From Durusdinium trenchii (lineage: Eukaryota; Sar; Dinophyceae; Suessiales; Symbiodiniaceae), in assembly GCA_963970005.1 (NCBI GenBank), contig CAXAMN010004158.1, positions 124,001-188,000 of the forward strand: a stretch of 64,000 nt of DNA. The letters run 5' to 3'. The number at the start of each line of letters is the position of its first letter. Position 1 is the stretch's first letter. This document shows, one piece after another, positions 1 through 11,248 of the stretch. The notes below the pieces were generated by a model, which saw nothing but the letters and a program-made list of their open reading frames with translations, was not told the origin of the DNA and searched no databases. Both the position numbers and the translations under genes were made by a program.

Positions 1-2717
1 CGGTGGCGTGCCCCTCACCTTCAGGCGGACATGGGTCTGCTTTTTTTTCATCACGTGGGTTACTTAGACACCACAGGTGTCACTGGTGTCTTGACGTGGT
101 TTCCTTTGAACACTCAACAAGTGAGGCCGGGCGATTCCATTTTCCTGTACCGGATCCGGATCCGCTTCTGCCGAGAACCAACACCCATCGGCCATATGCA
201 GTCCCGGGCCAGGTAAAAAAACAACACACAGCATGCCGCCCAAAGAGCTACCACCCTGGGCGCCCCCCCAAATGGATTGAAAGTACCAGTCTCAAAGTAC
301 TTGTAAGAATGCATACAAGTACCTGTTTTGATAGGGCTATGTCTCATTTCTAAGGTACTTCGGAGGGTCCAGGTAGAACATTCCGGATGAACCGCAGGAC
401 GAGAACCCTCCAAAGAACGGCTGTTTCCTCCGAGGGGAACGGCGACACCGTCCTCCGAGGCATTGCTTGAACCTGTGGGGCAACGAGTTCCGGGACTCTC
501 GGCACTGCGAGTGACTGAAGTACAGAGGGGGGTGGCTGGATCCAAAGGGAATCCCTTGGAATCTCTATCAGGTCAGTTTGAGGTTATATTTGACTGGAGT
601 TGATCATGTAAAAACACTATACAACATGTTTTCAGGACGAAAAAGCCGTCCGACTGGAACGGTGACGAAACACTACCGTCCTCATTCCCGAGTCGCAACT
701 GAGTGACCGGAAGCTTCAGCGTTCGAAAGCCATTTCAAGGGGATCGATCTCGGTCGAAAGCCATCCAGGGAACAAGGCACATCGGTCTGACATGTCCCTT
801 TGGCTAGGCCAGTTGGTTCATGTTGCGACAGTTTGTGGCTTTTTCCGTCTCCGGAAAAACAAAAAGCAGGAACATTGACTTCTTCAGCTTCTTCACCATG
901 TCCTTGGGTCGTTCCCCCCTGCGCACCGAACCTCACTAACTTGAAATGCGCCAAGAGCGGGTCTCCGCGCCTCAGCCGCTGAGTCTTAGTATATAAACCA
1001 AACGGTTGGAGCGATTTCTGCGGCCAGGTTTTAAGAGGTGAACATTGACCGATCCGGTTTTGGGCTCCTGGCCGACCTCCGTTTTGTCTGGTGATTTTGG
1101 GTGGTTTGGTCCTGATGATTTGGGCTCCCCCAAACGGCCGCGTCCTTCCAGCGTGGAGATGGTCCGAGCTGAATTCAACGATGGGGGGACTACTCATGAA
1201 ATGTCCAACTTAAGGTTCCTGGGGAAAACCACTGCAGAACATAGATATATTTGATAGTGGACTTATTTTATAATTATGTCGTGTCGCTTTTCCCTTGGAA
1301 CCGTTGCTGTATATACTCTAAATTGTAGGGCCATCCAGGACTCGGGAGTGAAAGCATGCGCATGTCATGCTCCAGTGAACGCATGCAGCATGAAGAGATG
1401 ACCTTCGATGAAGGTAGAACCAACCATTCAGATTAAGATCAGCATCTAGAATCTAGACCCTCAGTACCAAACTTGGGCAGAAACAGCTGCTTTTCAGGCA
1501 CACACTGTCACACCGTGGCACAGTTCCGAAAATCCAGGATGCTTCCGCCCACCGCGCAGCACTGAATCCAAATCAATGGCATAGGGCCTGGGCCCAGCCC
1601 TGGACCACGTCGGGCATGCCAGCTCGACGTTGGTCGAGTTCGACTTGGCCAGGTCGAAGATCAGATTTCAGAGTTCCACCGAGCTCCGAACATCATACAG
1701 ATGGATAGACTAGGCCCTTTTTCCGACGGCCCCTTTTCCGACTTTGCAACCTGAGGAGAGCTACTTGCAGCTGAAGAATCTGAGGACCTCATTCCCAAAT
1801 GTGCCCATCTTGGCTTGCAGCGCCACTGCGACTGAGGAGGCCTGACCTCACAGCTGAGAGGGAAAGAACAGCTGACTGCAGTCTGGAAGACTCGTGGAAT
1901 CAAGTGTTTCAGATGCTGATTGGTCAACGTGTTTATGTTCAACCTCTACCCTGGCCTGGGGGAAAACATCTTGTTAATATGTTGTCCTCTCATGAAAAAA
2001 GACATGGTTCTTTTTTTTAGGTAAATGTTCGAAACCGACCCATTCTTTAAGCATTACATGACTCACAGAATCGCAAAGAGATTGTGATCTCCAAGGGTCC
2101 ATGTCACATTAATTCATCCAGCGGTACAGGTCAGGGTATACCATCTCCCTCGGGTTCGACCTCGCGCAACAGATCTCAACGGCCGATCCCGGGTCGGCCA
2201 GTCGCTACGCGGTCGGCTCACGCGGTCCTTTCGTCGAGAAAGCAATGGGACCATGAGGAACCGAAGAAGTTGACACGGTACCTTGTCCCGACAAGAGTAC
2301 TCCCTCCTGAACACTCGTCAGACGTGGACGTGCTGTGCTGGACTGGAAGAGGCTTTTCCTCCTCGACTCACCTAGTGGTGAAAGCAGGGTCCATGTGAGT
2401 CCTTACAGGGTGTAGCTCGGAACAAGGAGGCCTGCAGTCGTATGTTTGGTTGATTCGTGTCCCATCTTCGAGTCGACCGACAAGCTCGACTCCACGTGCG
2501 AGGTAAGGATGAATGGATCGTCTCAAGACTGCGTGGGCACCATCCATCACCATCCCCTTGAGTATCATGTCATATGCAGATTGATATTATGAGTTCGCAA
2601 CATGAGCTGGCCTCGTAGAAAGAAGGGTAAGATTGGTACATTATTCGACGGCACATCCTTTGTCATCATTGCCTATGCATGATCCTACCATTTTACGCCT
2701 TGGTATGCCCTACGGGT
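1..2717. other. No recognisable gene; non-coding with a hairpin
   Basis: Several open frames exist on both strands (the longest is antisense at 682-1197), but none shows a domain, a plausible codon pattern or a splice-bounded exon. A near-palindrome at about 293-325 (AGTACTTGTA against TACAAGTACC) could form a hairpin. AT-rich and GC-rich stretches alternate. Probably intergenic or intronic. Confidence 0.5.
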
Positions 2718-2828
2718 GTTTGTCAGATCATCCAGAGCGTCTTGAAGCAGCTGAAGATGGCAGAGCAGCTCGGTTTACGCATTCGTAGCTCCAAGCCACG
2801 CCGCGTTAGGCTCACATGGTTTACATAA
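2718..2828 (+). CDS. Possible exon, basic helical peptide, unassigned
   Basis: A short open frame reads CQIIQSVLKQLKMAEQLGLR, then a basic tail rich in Arg, Ser and Lys, and stops at 2826-2828. The first half has the regular hydrophobic spacing of an amphipathic helix, unlike the surrounding sequence. The family is not recognised. It could be a terminal exon of a + strand gene or a chance frame. No start codon or acceptor fixes its 5' end. Confidence 0.2.
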   Translation, partial: VCQIIQSVLKQLKMAEQLGLRIRSSKPRRVRLTWFT

Positions 2829-3586
2829 AAGCTATAGCTATTGTACTAGCTTATGATGCGCCGATTCCAACATAAGAATTGTTCTTAATGTTTCTCTGAA
2901 AAGTATTCCCAGGCATTCATTTGTTCCAAGACCTTGTTGGTCTCATTCGATTCTAACTTCTGCAGAGAGCCGTCTCGTTTTCGTCTCGCGCGATTTCGCG
3001 CGAAAACGCGCGAAAGCTGCGGCCTCCATGGTTCTGAGGGACTCCATGGTCTTCCTGTCGCCAGTGGATCGGCCCAATCTGGAATTCAAGGCGAATTCGG
3101 TGGACACCGGTGGGATGGGAACGGTAGATCCCCTTCAATCAGGTCGGTTGAGAAGGGTCACGAAGTACCCAGAGGCTCCAGTTTGAGGTCTGGTCCAGGT
3201 CCACACTCCGAGTCACTAACATGGACCTGAGAGAAAAAGCACTGCTTGTAAAGGACAGTAGGCCAGTAGGCTTCCAAGGGGCCACTTTCCACTTCCATGG
3301 TAGTGAGTCAGTGTGCACATAGCTTTGTTTTTCCTCGTTGAGATGGGTTTCAGGCCATGATCAGGATGTGTGCTGAGGACGACAGAGGATCAGGGTGCCT
3401 GCCTCTTTGACAAGACAGAGGATCATTATAGCGAGATTGACAACAAAGGATCATGGTTTGACGAGACAGGAACATGTGATTCCATGGTAGCGTTTGAATT
3501 TGTGTTATAAGATGTTATAAGTATTCTTTGTCATTCAAACATGAGTTGCAAATTAAGCTATATGTATATATAGGACCCGGCCGGAA

Positions 3587-3677
3587 GACCCTTTTCTCGA
3601 CCAGGAGGGTGCAGGGGGATCAGTTCTGAACAAGAACATATGACAGCTGCAGCACCCTCCTGGCTGGTTTAAGGGTC
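3587..3677. repeat. Small inverted-repeat element, 91 bp
   Basis: The left arm contains GACCCTT and, after a short gap, CCAGGAGGGTGC. The right arm has the reverse complements GCACCCTCCTGG and AAGGGTC. Size and structure fit a MITE or foldback element. Only one copy was noticed in the window, and no target duplication is obvious. Confidence 0.6.
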
Positions 3678-4629
3678 ATGTTATCCAATTTGCACCCACG
3701 ATGTCCGAAGTGTGAAGAACATGGTCTATACAGGTGGGACGTTCACCTTTGGGTCAGGTGTTTGACGAGTACAGATTGTGTTGCATGTCGCTTTCCCCAA
3801 CTGGGACCTTCAATTTGTGAGGTGCTGCCTAAGAGCAAGAAGACTGCCACTTGGGCATGCACCTTCCCATGCGGAGGACAAGCTCTGCCTTTTCCTTCAT
3901 CATGCCATGGCATCATGCCATGGCATAGCTTCATGATTCCGTGCAATTGTGCGGAATTTGCATGCTTCATCATTCTAGTGCATCAGTATGCATCAATGTT
4001 AGGACTCAACTAGGGCTACTGGCCTTGAGGTTCATGGCCCATGTTTGTAGGGTAGTTAGAGGGTCAAGGTATTCGTCTTCCTGAGCTCCTTCCTAGCAAA
4101 ATGAGCCGGCATCACCACTCAGGTTGCAGGCTGGATCTCAAAGTTGAAAGGTTTCACGATTCACCGTGCTTGCTTATATGCGTTCTTGGATAAGCCACCC
4201 GCGTAACGTCGCTGGTATCATCTGGTATCCAAGGGGCCCAAGATGTTCCTGAGAAGGTGGTTGGGGTGGGTTCTGAGAATGTGCTTGGCGCCGGAAGATT
4301 TTCCAGTAGCTACAGAGAAGATGGCACGATCCCCCAAAGATGGTTTCGACCCTCATCTCAATGGCATCTTCTGCCCCCAAACAATCTATACTCTGCAACC
4401 ATGGTCATCCTTTCTCTTGACTCTTCTTTAGAAGTGCAGGGCGCAGCGCAGCGCAGTCCTCTGGCAGTTCTTTTTTGCACCGCCAAGACTGTGACCATCT
4501 CCCGGATCGGTCGAGACTGGATCGATTCATCTCGGGCTTCGGGCTGCTTGTCTGGTCCTTGGGTCTGTCCCAAAGCTGCACCAGTTGGTCAACAAGCAAA
4601 TCACAAAAGAGATGTCGGCCTTTTGTAAC

Positions 4630-4658
4630 CATCATCATCATCATCATCATCATCATCC
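4630..4658 (+). repeat. (CAT)n microsatellite
   Basis: About nine uninterrupted CAT units. The sequence just after it (CATCCACTGTTTAATAGAATAGACCCAATCTA-like, about 4650-4686) recurs in similar form at 60527-60572, so the microsatellite lies at the edge of a dispersed repeat. Confidence 0.9.
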
Positions 4659-4900
4659 ACTGTTTAATAGAATAGACCCAATCTAATATATATAAAATAT
4701 TGTAATATATATATACACCAAGTATGTGAACATGTCCTGTCTTGTATGTGTTTGTACGAAGAAATGTATACGTACATTCTACCAGCCCGAACCAAAACAT
4801 GAAAAGCAAAGGTGTTCACATACAAAAACCAAAGTTGTTTGCTAGGGAAAACCGTTTTTGAGGGTTTGTGGGGCCCCTGGTAACGATGTGTTCCAACCAG

Positions 4901-5023
4901 CCAAACGTAGATCGTCACAGACAGTCGCGCATGGCTCAGGTCATCCGCGACATCGCTGAGATCATTCGCCAGTTTCCAGGCAGAGAGTTTCAGCGATGGT
5001 GGAAGAATGCAGCGATAGTTAAG
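4901..5023 (+). CDS. Possible exon, helical, unassigned
   Basis: The frame reads RHRQSRMAQVIRDIAEIIRQ and continues FPGREFQRWWKNAAIVK, up to a plausible GT donor at 5024-5025. Spacing of Ile/Val/Leu with charged residues suggests an amphipathic helix followed by an aromatic patch. Two candidate AG acceptors end at 4900 and 4920. The family is not recognised; a single coding exon of a + strand gene is likely. Confidence 0.3.
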
Positions 5024-5045
5024 GTAGACTCCATCCGTCCATATA

Positions 5046-5144
5046 CCCAGACTGCCATATATATATATATAGCCGATCATCTGACCCCCAAAACCACCAA
5101 TGTAGGCATATATGGCATACATAGTGGCGTACATGGAGTGTTTG
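5046..5144. repeat. TIR element, family C, diverged copy
   Basis: It starts CCCAGACTGCCATAT, contains GACCCCCAAAACCACCA and GTAGGCATATATGGCATAC, and ends CATGGAGTGTTTG. The same order of words occurs in the copies at 17491-17575 and 51636-51718. An internal (AT)n run has expanded in this copy. Confidence 0.6.
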
Positions 5145-6221
5145 TTTGGAGTGATAGTTCATTAGATTCTTTGTTCACCACTTCTCGTGTTGGGTCTGAT
5201 CTTCCGCTTCAGGCAGGTCTGGCATCATCTACTGCTTGAGCAGGCAGAATTGTCAGAGACTCAGACGGACTGAGTCCGCTGAAGGCCACACAGTCACAGT
5301 CGAGGGCTTAGTTCACTCAGTTGGGACCCCCGTGTCACACGGGAGCGCGCCACGTTGATCTCACAGGGCTCGAGGTACCTCACCCAGACGCGACCCGAAC
5401 TCGGCCCCGAATCCTCTGGAGGGGTCTGGGGTCGAACCACCGGGTCGGACCGGGTCTTTCACCAATCCCGGTTTTGAGGGACCGGAAGTCGGGCTGTGAA
5501 CGGAGCGTCTGGGCAGCGATTGCAAGAACCGTGCTCCCAACTCGTGTGCTCGCTCGGTGGCACCGTCTGTGTCACTCTCGGCCAGACTGTGTCAGGCTTC
5601 GTCCCAATTCTTCGGCCCCAAGTCACGGCTCAGTAGGCAGTCTTTGTCACGGCAGATGCCCTTTGCTTCGTCAGGTCGGCCAAGAAGCGCCTTGCGGTTT
5701 GGCATGTTTATTTACCTTTTTTGTTCTGGAGTCCACTGCTCAACATGAGCTGTGGCTGAGACGCATTCGCAAGTCGCGCTCTTCTTTTCTTCTTGTCGAC
5801 CAAAGACGACTGCCGGAGGCGAAGATGTGCAGCAAGAACTGGCCCAGCTGCAGATCCGTGGCTCCGGCAGCAGATCTGTGTGGCGCGGGTCTCCGGCCGC
5901 GGGGTCTCCGGCAGCTCCGAGATTCCCCGTGGATCGGAGGACGAAAAGCCCTTGGGAGGACGAAGAATTGGGGGGCTTTGGTTTGGGGCTTCACGTGTTG
6001 GCTTGCTTAGTTCGAGCAGGGAGGAGAGTAACTTCCATCCGCGAAGGGTTTCACTGACAATCGACCCTTAGAACCTTGGCTCTCACCCTGGAGGCCCTGG
6101 AGGCCGCTCAGGAGCCATATTATGTTCTTCGCAGCCGGAGCTGATTAGGGCCCACATGCGCAAGTTGATGGGTTTTGCACATTTGACAGGCCCTGCGCCT
6201 CACACACGTTTGGCTCCCAAG
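5145..6221. other. GC-rich stretch, possible exon pieces, nothing assigned
   Basis: A 229-residue frame covers 5321-6010, but it is Arg/Cys/Pro rich and looks like an out-of-frame reading of GC-rich DNA. Alternative frames give short coding-like pieces: about 5552-5700 (Ser/Arg rich) and about 5805-5870 (reading EDVQQELAQLQIRGSGS). Either could be an exon upstream of the RecQ-like exons, but none carries a helicase motif (no Walker A, no DEAH). Confidence 0.35.
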
Positions 6222-6297
6222 GTGCTGAGGTCTACCACGCGCACGTGCCGCCACACGAACGTGCCGCAGTGTTGCAAGCTCAGCGCATTGAGAGTGT
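6222..6297 (+). CDS. RecQ motif IV exon
   Basis: The exon follows a CCAAG acceptor-like site and encodes AEVYHAHVPPHERAAVLQ. RecQ proteins have YHAG(L/M)...R...(V)Q here; the Gly after YHA is His in this copy. The 3' boundary is uncertain, with a GC-type donor (GCAA|GCTCAG) possible. Confidence 0.55.
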
Positions 6298-8003
6298 GGT
6301 GCTTGCAGTTCTGAGCGATTGGTGCGATTCGTGAGTTGGTGTTGGTGGAGGCTGTTTAGATCTCCGATTTGGGGCAGACATGCACCGTGCAAGCGCCATG
6401 TTCTGCAGACCACTTAGCTATTGGACTACGTCACTCTGTGGAAGTTCGTTACATCAACGGTGTTTTGGATGGCGCGGTGGGACCGACCACCCTTCCGAAC
6501 AGAAGGCTGACAGGGTCACTAGTCGAAGACAGGGATCAGCAGAAAGACTAATTTGATGTTGGGAGTGTACGTGGGTGGGGGAAGGGATTCGCCCACTAAT
6601 ACAATCTTGCAAATAACACACATCAAGATCAGCACTTGGAAACAATAAATATACTTACTTACTGTTTGCTGGAGGTCGTTCCAGGTGTTGTCCAGGTGTT
6701 GCATGTGCGTCTCTTCTTGCGAACTTCTCCCCCAAGGCAACAGCGCTGGAAGTGTCAAGCTTAGGGCGTGACATCACGCCGATGACGTTTACTGCATATA
6801 ATAGATTAATCAATTTCAGCAAATGAAGAGCGATCAGATCATGACTCTCAGAGGCCTGATGAGTTTTGAACCCTCTCCCATATTCACTTTAGCGCCCGCC
6901 GGGCCACCCGTTCTTTTTCCATTTGTTCGCCGAAAAGACGGTGTTGAATTCCTCCTCCTCCACTCCGGTTCACTGGTCCTCCTTTTCCTCCAGAGGTCTG
7001 GGGAGACGCCCATCATCGTGGCGACCATCGCCTTCGGCATGGGCGTCAACAAGCGTGATGCGACTCGGCTCAACGAGTCGCCGGTTTCGCTCGCGGAAGC
7101 CTCCCGCGTTTCCGCGGAGCGAGGCGGACGAGGGTTGGGACGGTGCGAACTAAGGGGTAGTGAGAGAGTTTTCGGAGTTAGGAGAGGTGATGGGAGAGTT
7201 TTGGGGTGGAGGGCTTGGGAGTTTGGGCTGAGCCTCTGTAGGCGACTTGAGATATATTGTCAGAGAGTTTTTTGGGTATCTTGGTGACCATCTTTCAGAT
7301 GAATGAAGCTGCAGGGATCAACTCCAAGGGTGTCAGTGAATCATTACACCAGCACAACACACCATTTGTATCCATTTGTCCTTAAACTGAGCCATTGTTT
7401 CACAAGCCGCTGGTCACTAGGCACCACCAAGAGTTGATTAACTATGTGGTAATACAAAAAAGTTGCTGGTCCCCGCCATGGAGAATCTTGCCGTCTTCCA
7501 CTTGCCAAACATGCCAAGCTCCAGCATGGAGCGAGCTCTGCGCGAGCTCTGCGCTTGCGCAACTCCTCCTCTCGCCTTAGGTGCGCTTCGTCATTCATCA
7601 TTCCTTTCCCAAGTCCTTGGAAGGAGCCAGATCCGCGGACCCCAGGGGTCCGGGTCGACGGAGCCGCACCAGAGCGTGAGGTCTGCGGGAGGCGTGGGGC
7701 CCATAGGGGCCCGCCCTAGGGGTCCGGATTGCACGATCTGGAGGTGTTCAGCTGCGCCTGGTGGAAAACCAGAAACATCCCCCGAGTTGGTGAAACGTTC
7801 GTCAGATCCACCGCTCCGCCGCGGTCGGCTCGTCGGTGAGCGCGGCGGCGCGTATGGGCCGCGTTCGGCGCCAGGATACTACCAGGAAGCAGGGCGAGCG
7901 GGGCGGGATGGCTGCCAGGCTCTTAGAGTGCTGAAAGAGGGTCGACTCCTCCTTATATATCACCCTCCGCCAAAACGTGCAATGACTAATTTAGTAAAGG
8001 GCG
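6222..8003 (+). CDS. RecQ-family DNA helicase, C-terminal RecA-lobe exons (partial)
   Basis: Three separated exons carry consecutive superfamily-2 RecQ motifs in order on the + strand. At about 6222-6297 the frame reads AEVYHAHVPPHERAAVLQ, matching the YHA...R...Q region of motif IV. At 6994-7053 it reads PIIVATIAFGMGVNK (motif V). At 7875-7990 it reads GYYQEAGRAGRDG (motif VI with the arginine finger), followed by LLIYHPPPKRAM. RecQ enzymes unwind DNA 3' to 5' in repair and recombination in the nucleus. Introns lie between the motifs. The stretch normally joining motifs V and VI (VRFVIH-like) is not evident, and neither are the Walker A and DEAH motifs upstream. This may therefore be a partial or decaying copy, or the missing exons may have been overlooked. 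Confidence in the family is high; confidence in gene integrity is low. Confidence 0.75.
6994..7053 (+). CDS. RecQ motif V exon
   Basis: A pyrimidine-rich tract ending TTTTCCTCCAG precedes the exon. It encodes GETPIIVATIAFGMGVNK, a near-perfect match to the RecQ ATxAFGMGIxK signature. Coding similarity stops at or just after the Lys, where a GC donor (AA|GCGTGA) would fit dinoflagellate practice. Confidence 0.8.
7875..8003 (+). CDS. RecQ motif VI exon
   Basis: After a GCGCCAG acceptor the frame reads GYYQEAGRAGRDG, the RecQ motif VI block with its conserved Q, R and R. It continues through an atypical stretch to LLLIYHPPPKRAM, where the family has a LLxY...D/K segment. The atypical residues between may be a missed intron. 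The frame stays open to 8029. Confidence 0.75.
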
Positions 8004-9025
8004 GCCGTGAATCTCAGGAATTGAGCTAAAACCTGCAAAAGCAATAGGCACTGATAACCCTATTTCCGCAGTTGCTAGGTTGACATTGTGACTAAAATGC
8101 AAAAACCTGCAAAAGCGATAGGCCTGTGTCAAAAGCGATAAGCTTGCGGAATCACGTCACATTGTACGAACAGAGGTTGAAGAACCCTAGTTTGACTATC
8201 CCGCAGGTACCCCAGGTTTTGTTTGTCCTATTTAAGGTCACGAAAAACCTCTGTTGGGATGTATAGTGGCTGCTCGGATTTTTGGACATGAAGTTTCTCC
8301 AGTTTTGAAGTGATACCGGGAATTTTCCACGCAAAGTGTGTGTGTGTGTGTGTTGCCTGTTCGTCTATAAGGCCAACAGGCAGATGTTTGGAAGCAGGCA
8401 TGGCATGGTTTGCCTTAGAAGCATGGTTTTGCATGGTTTTGCCATGATGTGCCAAGGTTGTTTCCAAGTGACTCCAAGGTTGTCAGACCACATGCCAGTC
8501 CAACTGAGTCTAAAATTGGTTTGAGGCGCCAGACTGGTGCCATCAGCGCTCAACTGTTGGACGCGACAGGGGTGGTTGATAAATGCTAAAAACACGCGGT
8601 GCTTCTGACATGTTACTAGTAGAACCATAGAAGGCGACGTTCCCTGTAACCCCATCCTATCATGACTAGTCACCGAGGAAGCGGACTTGCCGTAACCTAC
8701 AACTGTGCAGTGGACCAAGGTCCATCGGACTGGGGGACTGGGGCGTTAGCTATAGTTGATGGTTTCATGTATTTGCTTTCCCTGCATCTCTTCAGGGTGC
8801 TAAGTCTGTTGCCGAAGGCATTTTTACAGGCAAGTCATTTGCACCCTTTGTGCTTTCTTGCTTGTGTATGCCGGTCTCCGTGACCAGCTCCGGAAACGGA
8901 GAGCTTGGTGGGGTGCCAGGGGCGATAGCTGCAACGGGCCCGAGCTTTCGGGGAGCTTGTGCGGCATCGTTGGCAACACAATGCGTTCTGTGGAAGAGAT
9001 GGAGTAATGCCCGCCTATGGTTTTC
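8004..9025. other. No recognisable gene; repeated AAACCTGCAAAAGC words and (GT)n
   Basis: The phrase AAACCTGCAAAAGC(A/G)ATAGGC occurs twice (about 8030-8048 and 8103-8121), followed by a third AAAAGCGATA. A (GT)n run lies at 8335-8353. GCATGGTTTTGCATGGTTTTG duplications lie at about 8418-8445. Open frames near 8790-9040 are ambiguous. Confidence 0.5.
8335..8353 (+). repeat. (GT)n microsatellite
   Basis: An uninterrupted dinucleotide run of about nine GT units. Confidence 0.9.
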
Positions 9026-9028
9026 ACA

Positions 9029-9136
9029 GCTCGCAAAGTAGTGGGCGGGGTGATGTGCAAAGCGCACGCCCTGTCGCAAGGAGGCCGTGTTCTTGAAATC
9101 GACGGCGTGGCGCAGGCAGTGTGCTTATTAGAGTAA
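9029..9136 (+). CDS. Possible terminal exon, unassigned
   Basis: After TTTTCACAG the frame reads ARKVVGGVMCKAHALSQGG and then RVLEIDGVAQAVCLLE, stopping at 9134-9136. The mix of hydrophobic, small and charged residues is protein-like, and the acceptor context is good. No family is recognised. It may be the last exon of a + strand gene whose earlier exons lie in 8.7-9.0 kb. Confidence 0.35.
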   Translation, partial: ARKVVGGVMCKAHALSQGGRVLEIDGVAQAVCLLE

Positions 9137-9747
9137 TGGAGCTAGAAACCGCTCGGCAAGGTTATCTCGCCATCATTCTGCTGGCAATACCATCGGCAAT
9201 AGGGTGTTTTGTTCATCTCAGTTACGCATCCATGGAAAGCTGCTTTGTGACAAGCCTTGTTTTATTTAAGTTTCAATGCCATTTTCTGCAAGTGGCCATG
9301 ATGAAGCTCTTGCGATGGAAGCACCCACGAGAGGTTGCCCGTGAGTTGCCGAAGCATGATGAGTTAAAGCAAGTAAAACTATGTAAACATACATTAAAAT
9401 GTGCATGATGTATATATAGAGTTCATGGTCCTTGCAAAGCGGATGTATATCAGTCACGTTTGAATTCATATGCGTGCAAGCATCTATATATTTTACGATA
9501 ATTTTCATGCACCGAGGTTGGGATCGAGGAATCCCTCACCTTGGAACACAAGTCCATTATTGCTCAGAGGCTTTTGGACCCAACGAACGGTTGTGGTTGG
9601 TGAACAACCTGGGCAACGAAGTGGCCACCAGTTGAACACCGCTTAGGGATCCTGAGACTATAGGTTGATTTATGGGAAGGGGGCACCCCGGGTCGTGAAC
9701 AAAGACATGTTGATACATACCAAGACCCTTGTGCGGGTGGTCAATGG

Positions 9748-9812
9748 ACAAAGGGGACCTTATACATATATACATATATATATATGTATACGGTCCAGTA
9801 TAGGGTCCCCCT
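9748..9812. repeat. AT-cored inverted repeat
   Basis: GGGGACCTTATAC on the left and GTATAGGGTCCCC-like sequence on the right flank a TATA-rich core. It could extrude as a hairpin. It is about 65 bp long and lies just before the dispersed repeat shared with 17.7-17.8 kb. Confidence 0.5.
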
Positions 9813-11145
9813 GGCATCGACCCCTCCAAACAAACATGCTGAAAAGGACATCATTGACCCGCATCCAACGAGAAACCAATCCATGGAACGGGAATATTTG
9901 CCTACAATTCGGCTGGCTTCAAGAGTCAATGATATATAAAGTCATGCAAATACCACGCCATGATGTCAAAAAATCAATGTTTATTGCACGGTGGGGGTGC
10001 CCATAGAGAGTCAGAATGTATACAACCATACATGTGAACAGGATCTTTGCTTTTGGTTTGGTTTGAGGGTCAATTTGAGGGTGGGATTACGTTGAAGTAA
10101 CAAGACCTAACAAAGGACCGAATCAATGTGCACATTGTACATGGATTGCCTGGGGATCATCACTTAGTCACTAGGTCATGCCGTCTCAATGATCTTCTAC
10201 GACTACGAGGACGAAACACTTGATCAGCTGACTGCGCCGGACTGTGTGTGTGTGGTGTGTTTTCTAATGTTTTTCGGGTTTGCTGGCATTTTCAAGGAGG
10301 AAAACGGTTGATTTGATCAGATGTTAAGAAAGCAGTCCAGTTTCCAAATCCAAGGACGGGACGTTCCAGGCACCCTTGCCCTCCAAGTTCAGCACCCCAA
10401 ATCCATGAAACTCCTGGATTGGTGTGTTTCACTTCAGCCTTTTGTTCGGTGCGAATTAGCTCTGAGACATCTTCGCTTTGAATTTGTTTCGCTTTCATGC
10501 ATGAGGAACCAGCAGCAGGACCAACGGCCTGGGCCATAAACGGACACCCCTTAACCCGGTAATGGGATCATAGGACCCTATAGACTGCATATTTTCCTTA
10601 GACATCGCAACAGGATGGTCCTGGTGTGCATCGTCCATCGACACTGGTCTTGGCCGCCGTTGGAACCACCCCGTGCTGTTCGCCAGGACAAGAAGCGGCA
10701 CCAGCATATGGCACTGTCTGATGGGAACCAGGCTGGTCGCTGTACCAAGGCCCATGAGGGCCGTTCGCCCCATAGAGTTGATTTGGGGTGTGAATGGACA
10801 TGCACGCCTGGCGGGGGACCCTGGAATAGGTTGTTTTAATGAACATATGCTGCCTGTGATGCTTGAGATTAAGTGATGTCAAAGTGGCCACGTGATGTCA
10901 TGCATCTCATTGTGATGTTGTGATGTTGATTGCTGTCATTTCGATGGCAGAGGGTTTGTCATGCATTGTCATGCCACTCTTTCTGTGCCTCAAAACTAGC
11001 AACGCGAGCACACTTCCTTGGAAGACAGGGTTGATGATTTGTTTGCTTGGGGGTGGGTCGTCATACTCCAGGGCTCGTTATTCAAGACATGTCGCGGTGT
11101 AGACATGTTGACTCAAAAATGAAGACGTGACACAAGGATCATATT

Positions 11146-11248
11146 CCAGCTTCTTCAAAGTGACCTTTTGAAGGTTCCTAAGTGACCCTTAGGAAGCTTA
11201 AGTGACCGAACCAACCAGGGGATCAAAAGGTCACTTTGAAGAACCAGG
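11146..11248. repeat. TIR element, family A, copy 1 (103 bp)
   Basis: The left end is CCAGCTTCTTCAAAGTGACC followed by TTTTGA. The right end is its near-exact reverse complement (TCAAAAGGTCACTTTGAAGAACCAGG). The internal segment AAGCTTAAGTGACCGAACCAACCAGG is shared with the copy at 30521-30628. It is non-coding and MITE-like, and no convincing target duplication is seen here. Confidence 0.85.

Larger units (their letters stand above)
2829..4900. other. No recognisable gene; degenerate repeats
   Basis: This stretch holds a degenerate tandem array around 3370-3470 (recurring ACAGAGGATCA/GAGGATCA words), the inverted-repeat element at 3587-3677, a CATGCCATGGCAT palindromic patch at about 3900-3925 and a (CAT)n microsatellite. 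Open frames here show no family signature. One antisense frame has a run of Met residues only because it reads through the CAT repeat. Confidence 0.5.

Noticed and set aside
682-1197. 171-residue open frame on the - strand
   Set aside because: No domain or splice context and unlikely residue use. Probably chance openness in non-coding DNA.
4405-4809. Antisense frame with a run of Met
   Set aside because: Produced only by reading the (CAT)n microsatellite in reverse complement.
5321-6010. 229-residue open frame on the + strand
   Set aside because: Rich in Arg, Cys and Pro with no secondary-structure pattern. Alternative frames look more protein-like in short pieces.
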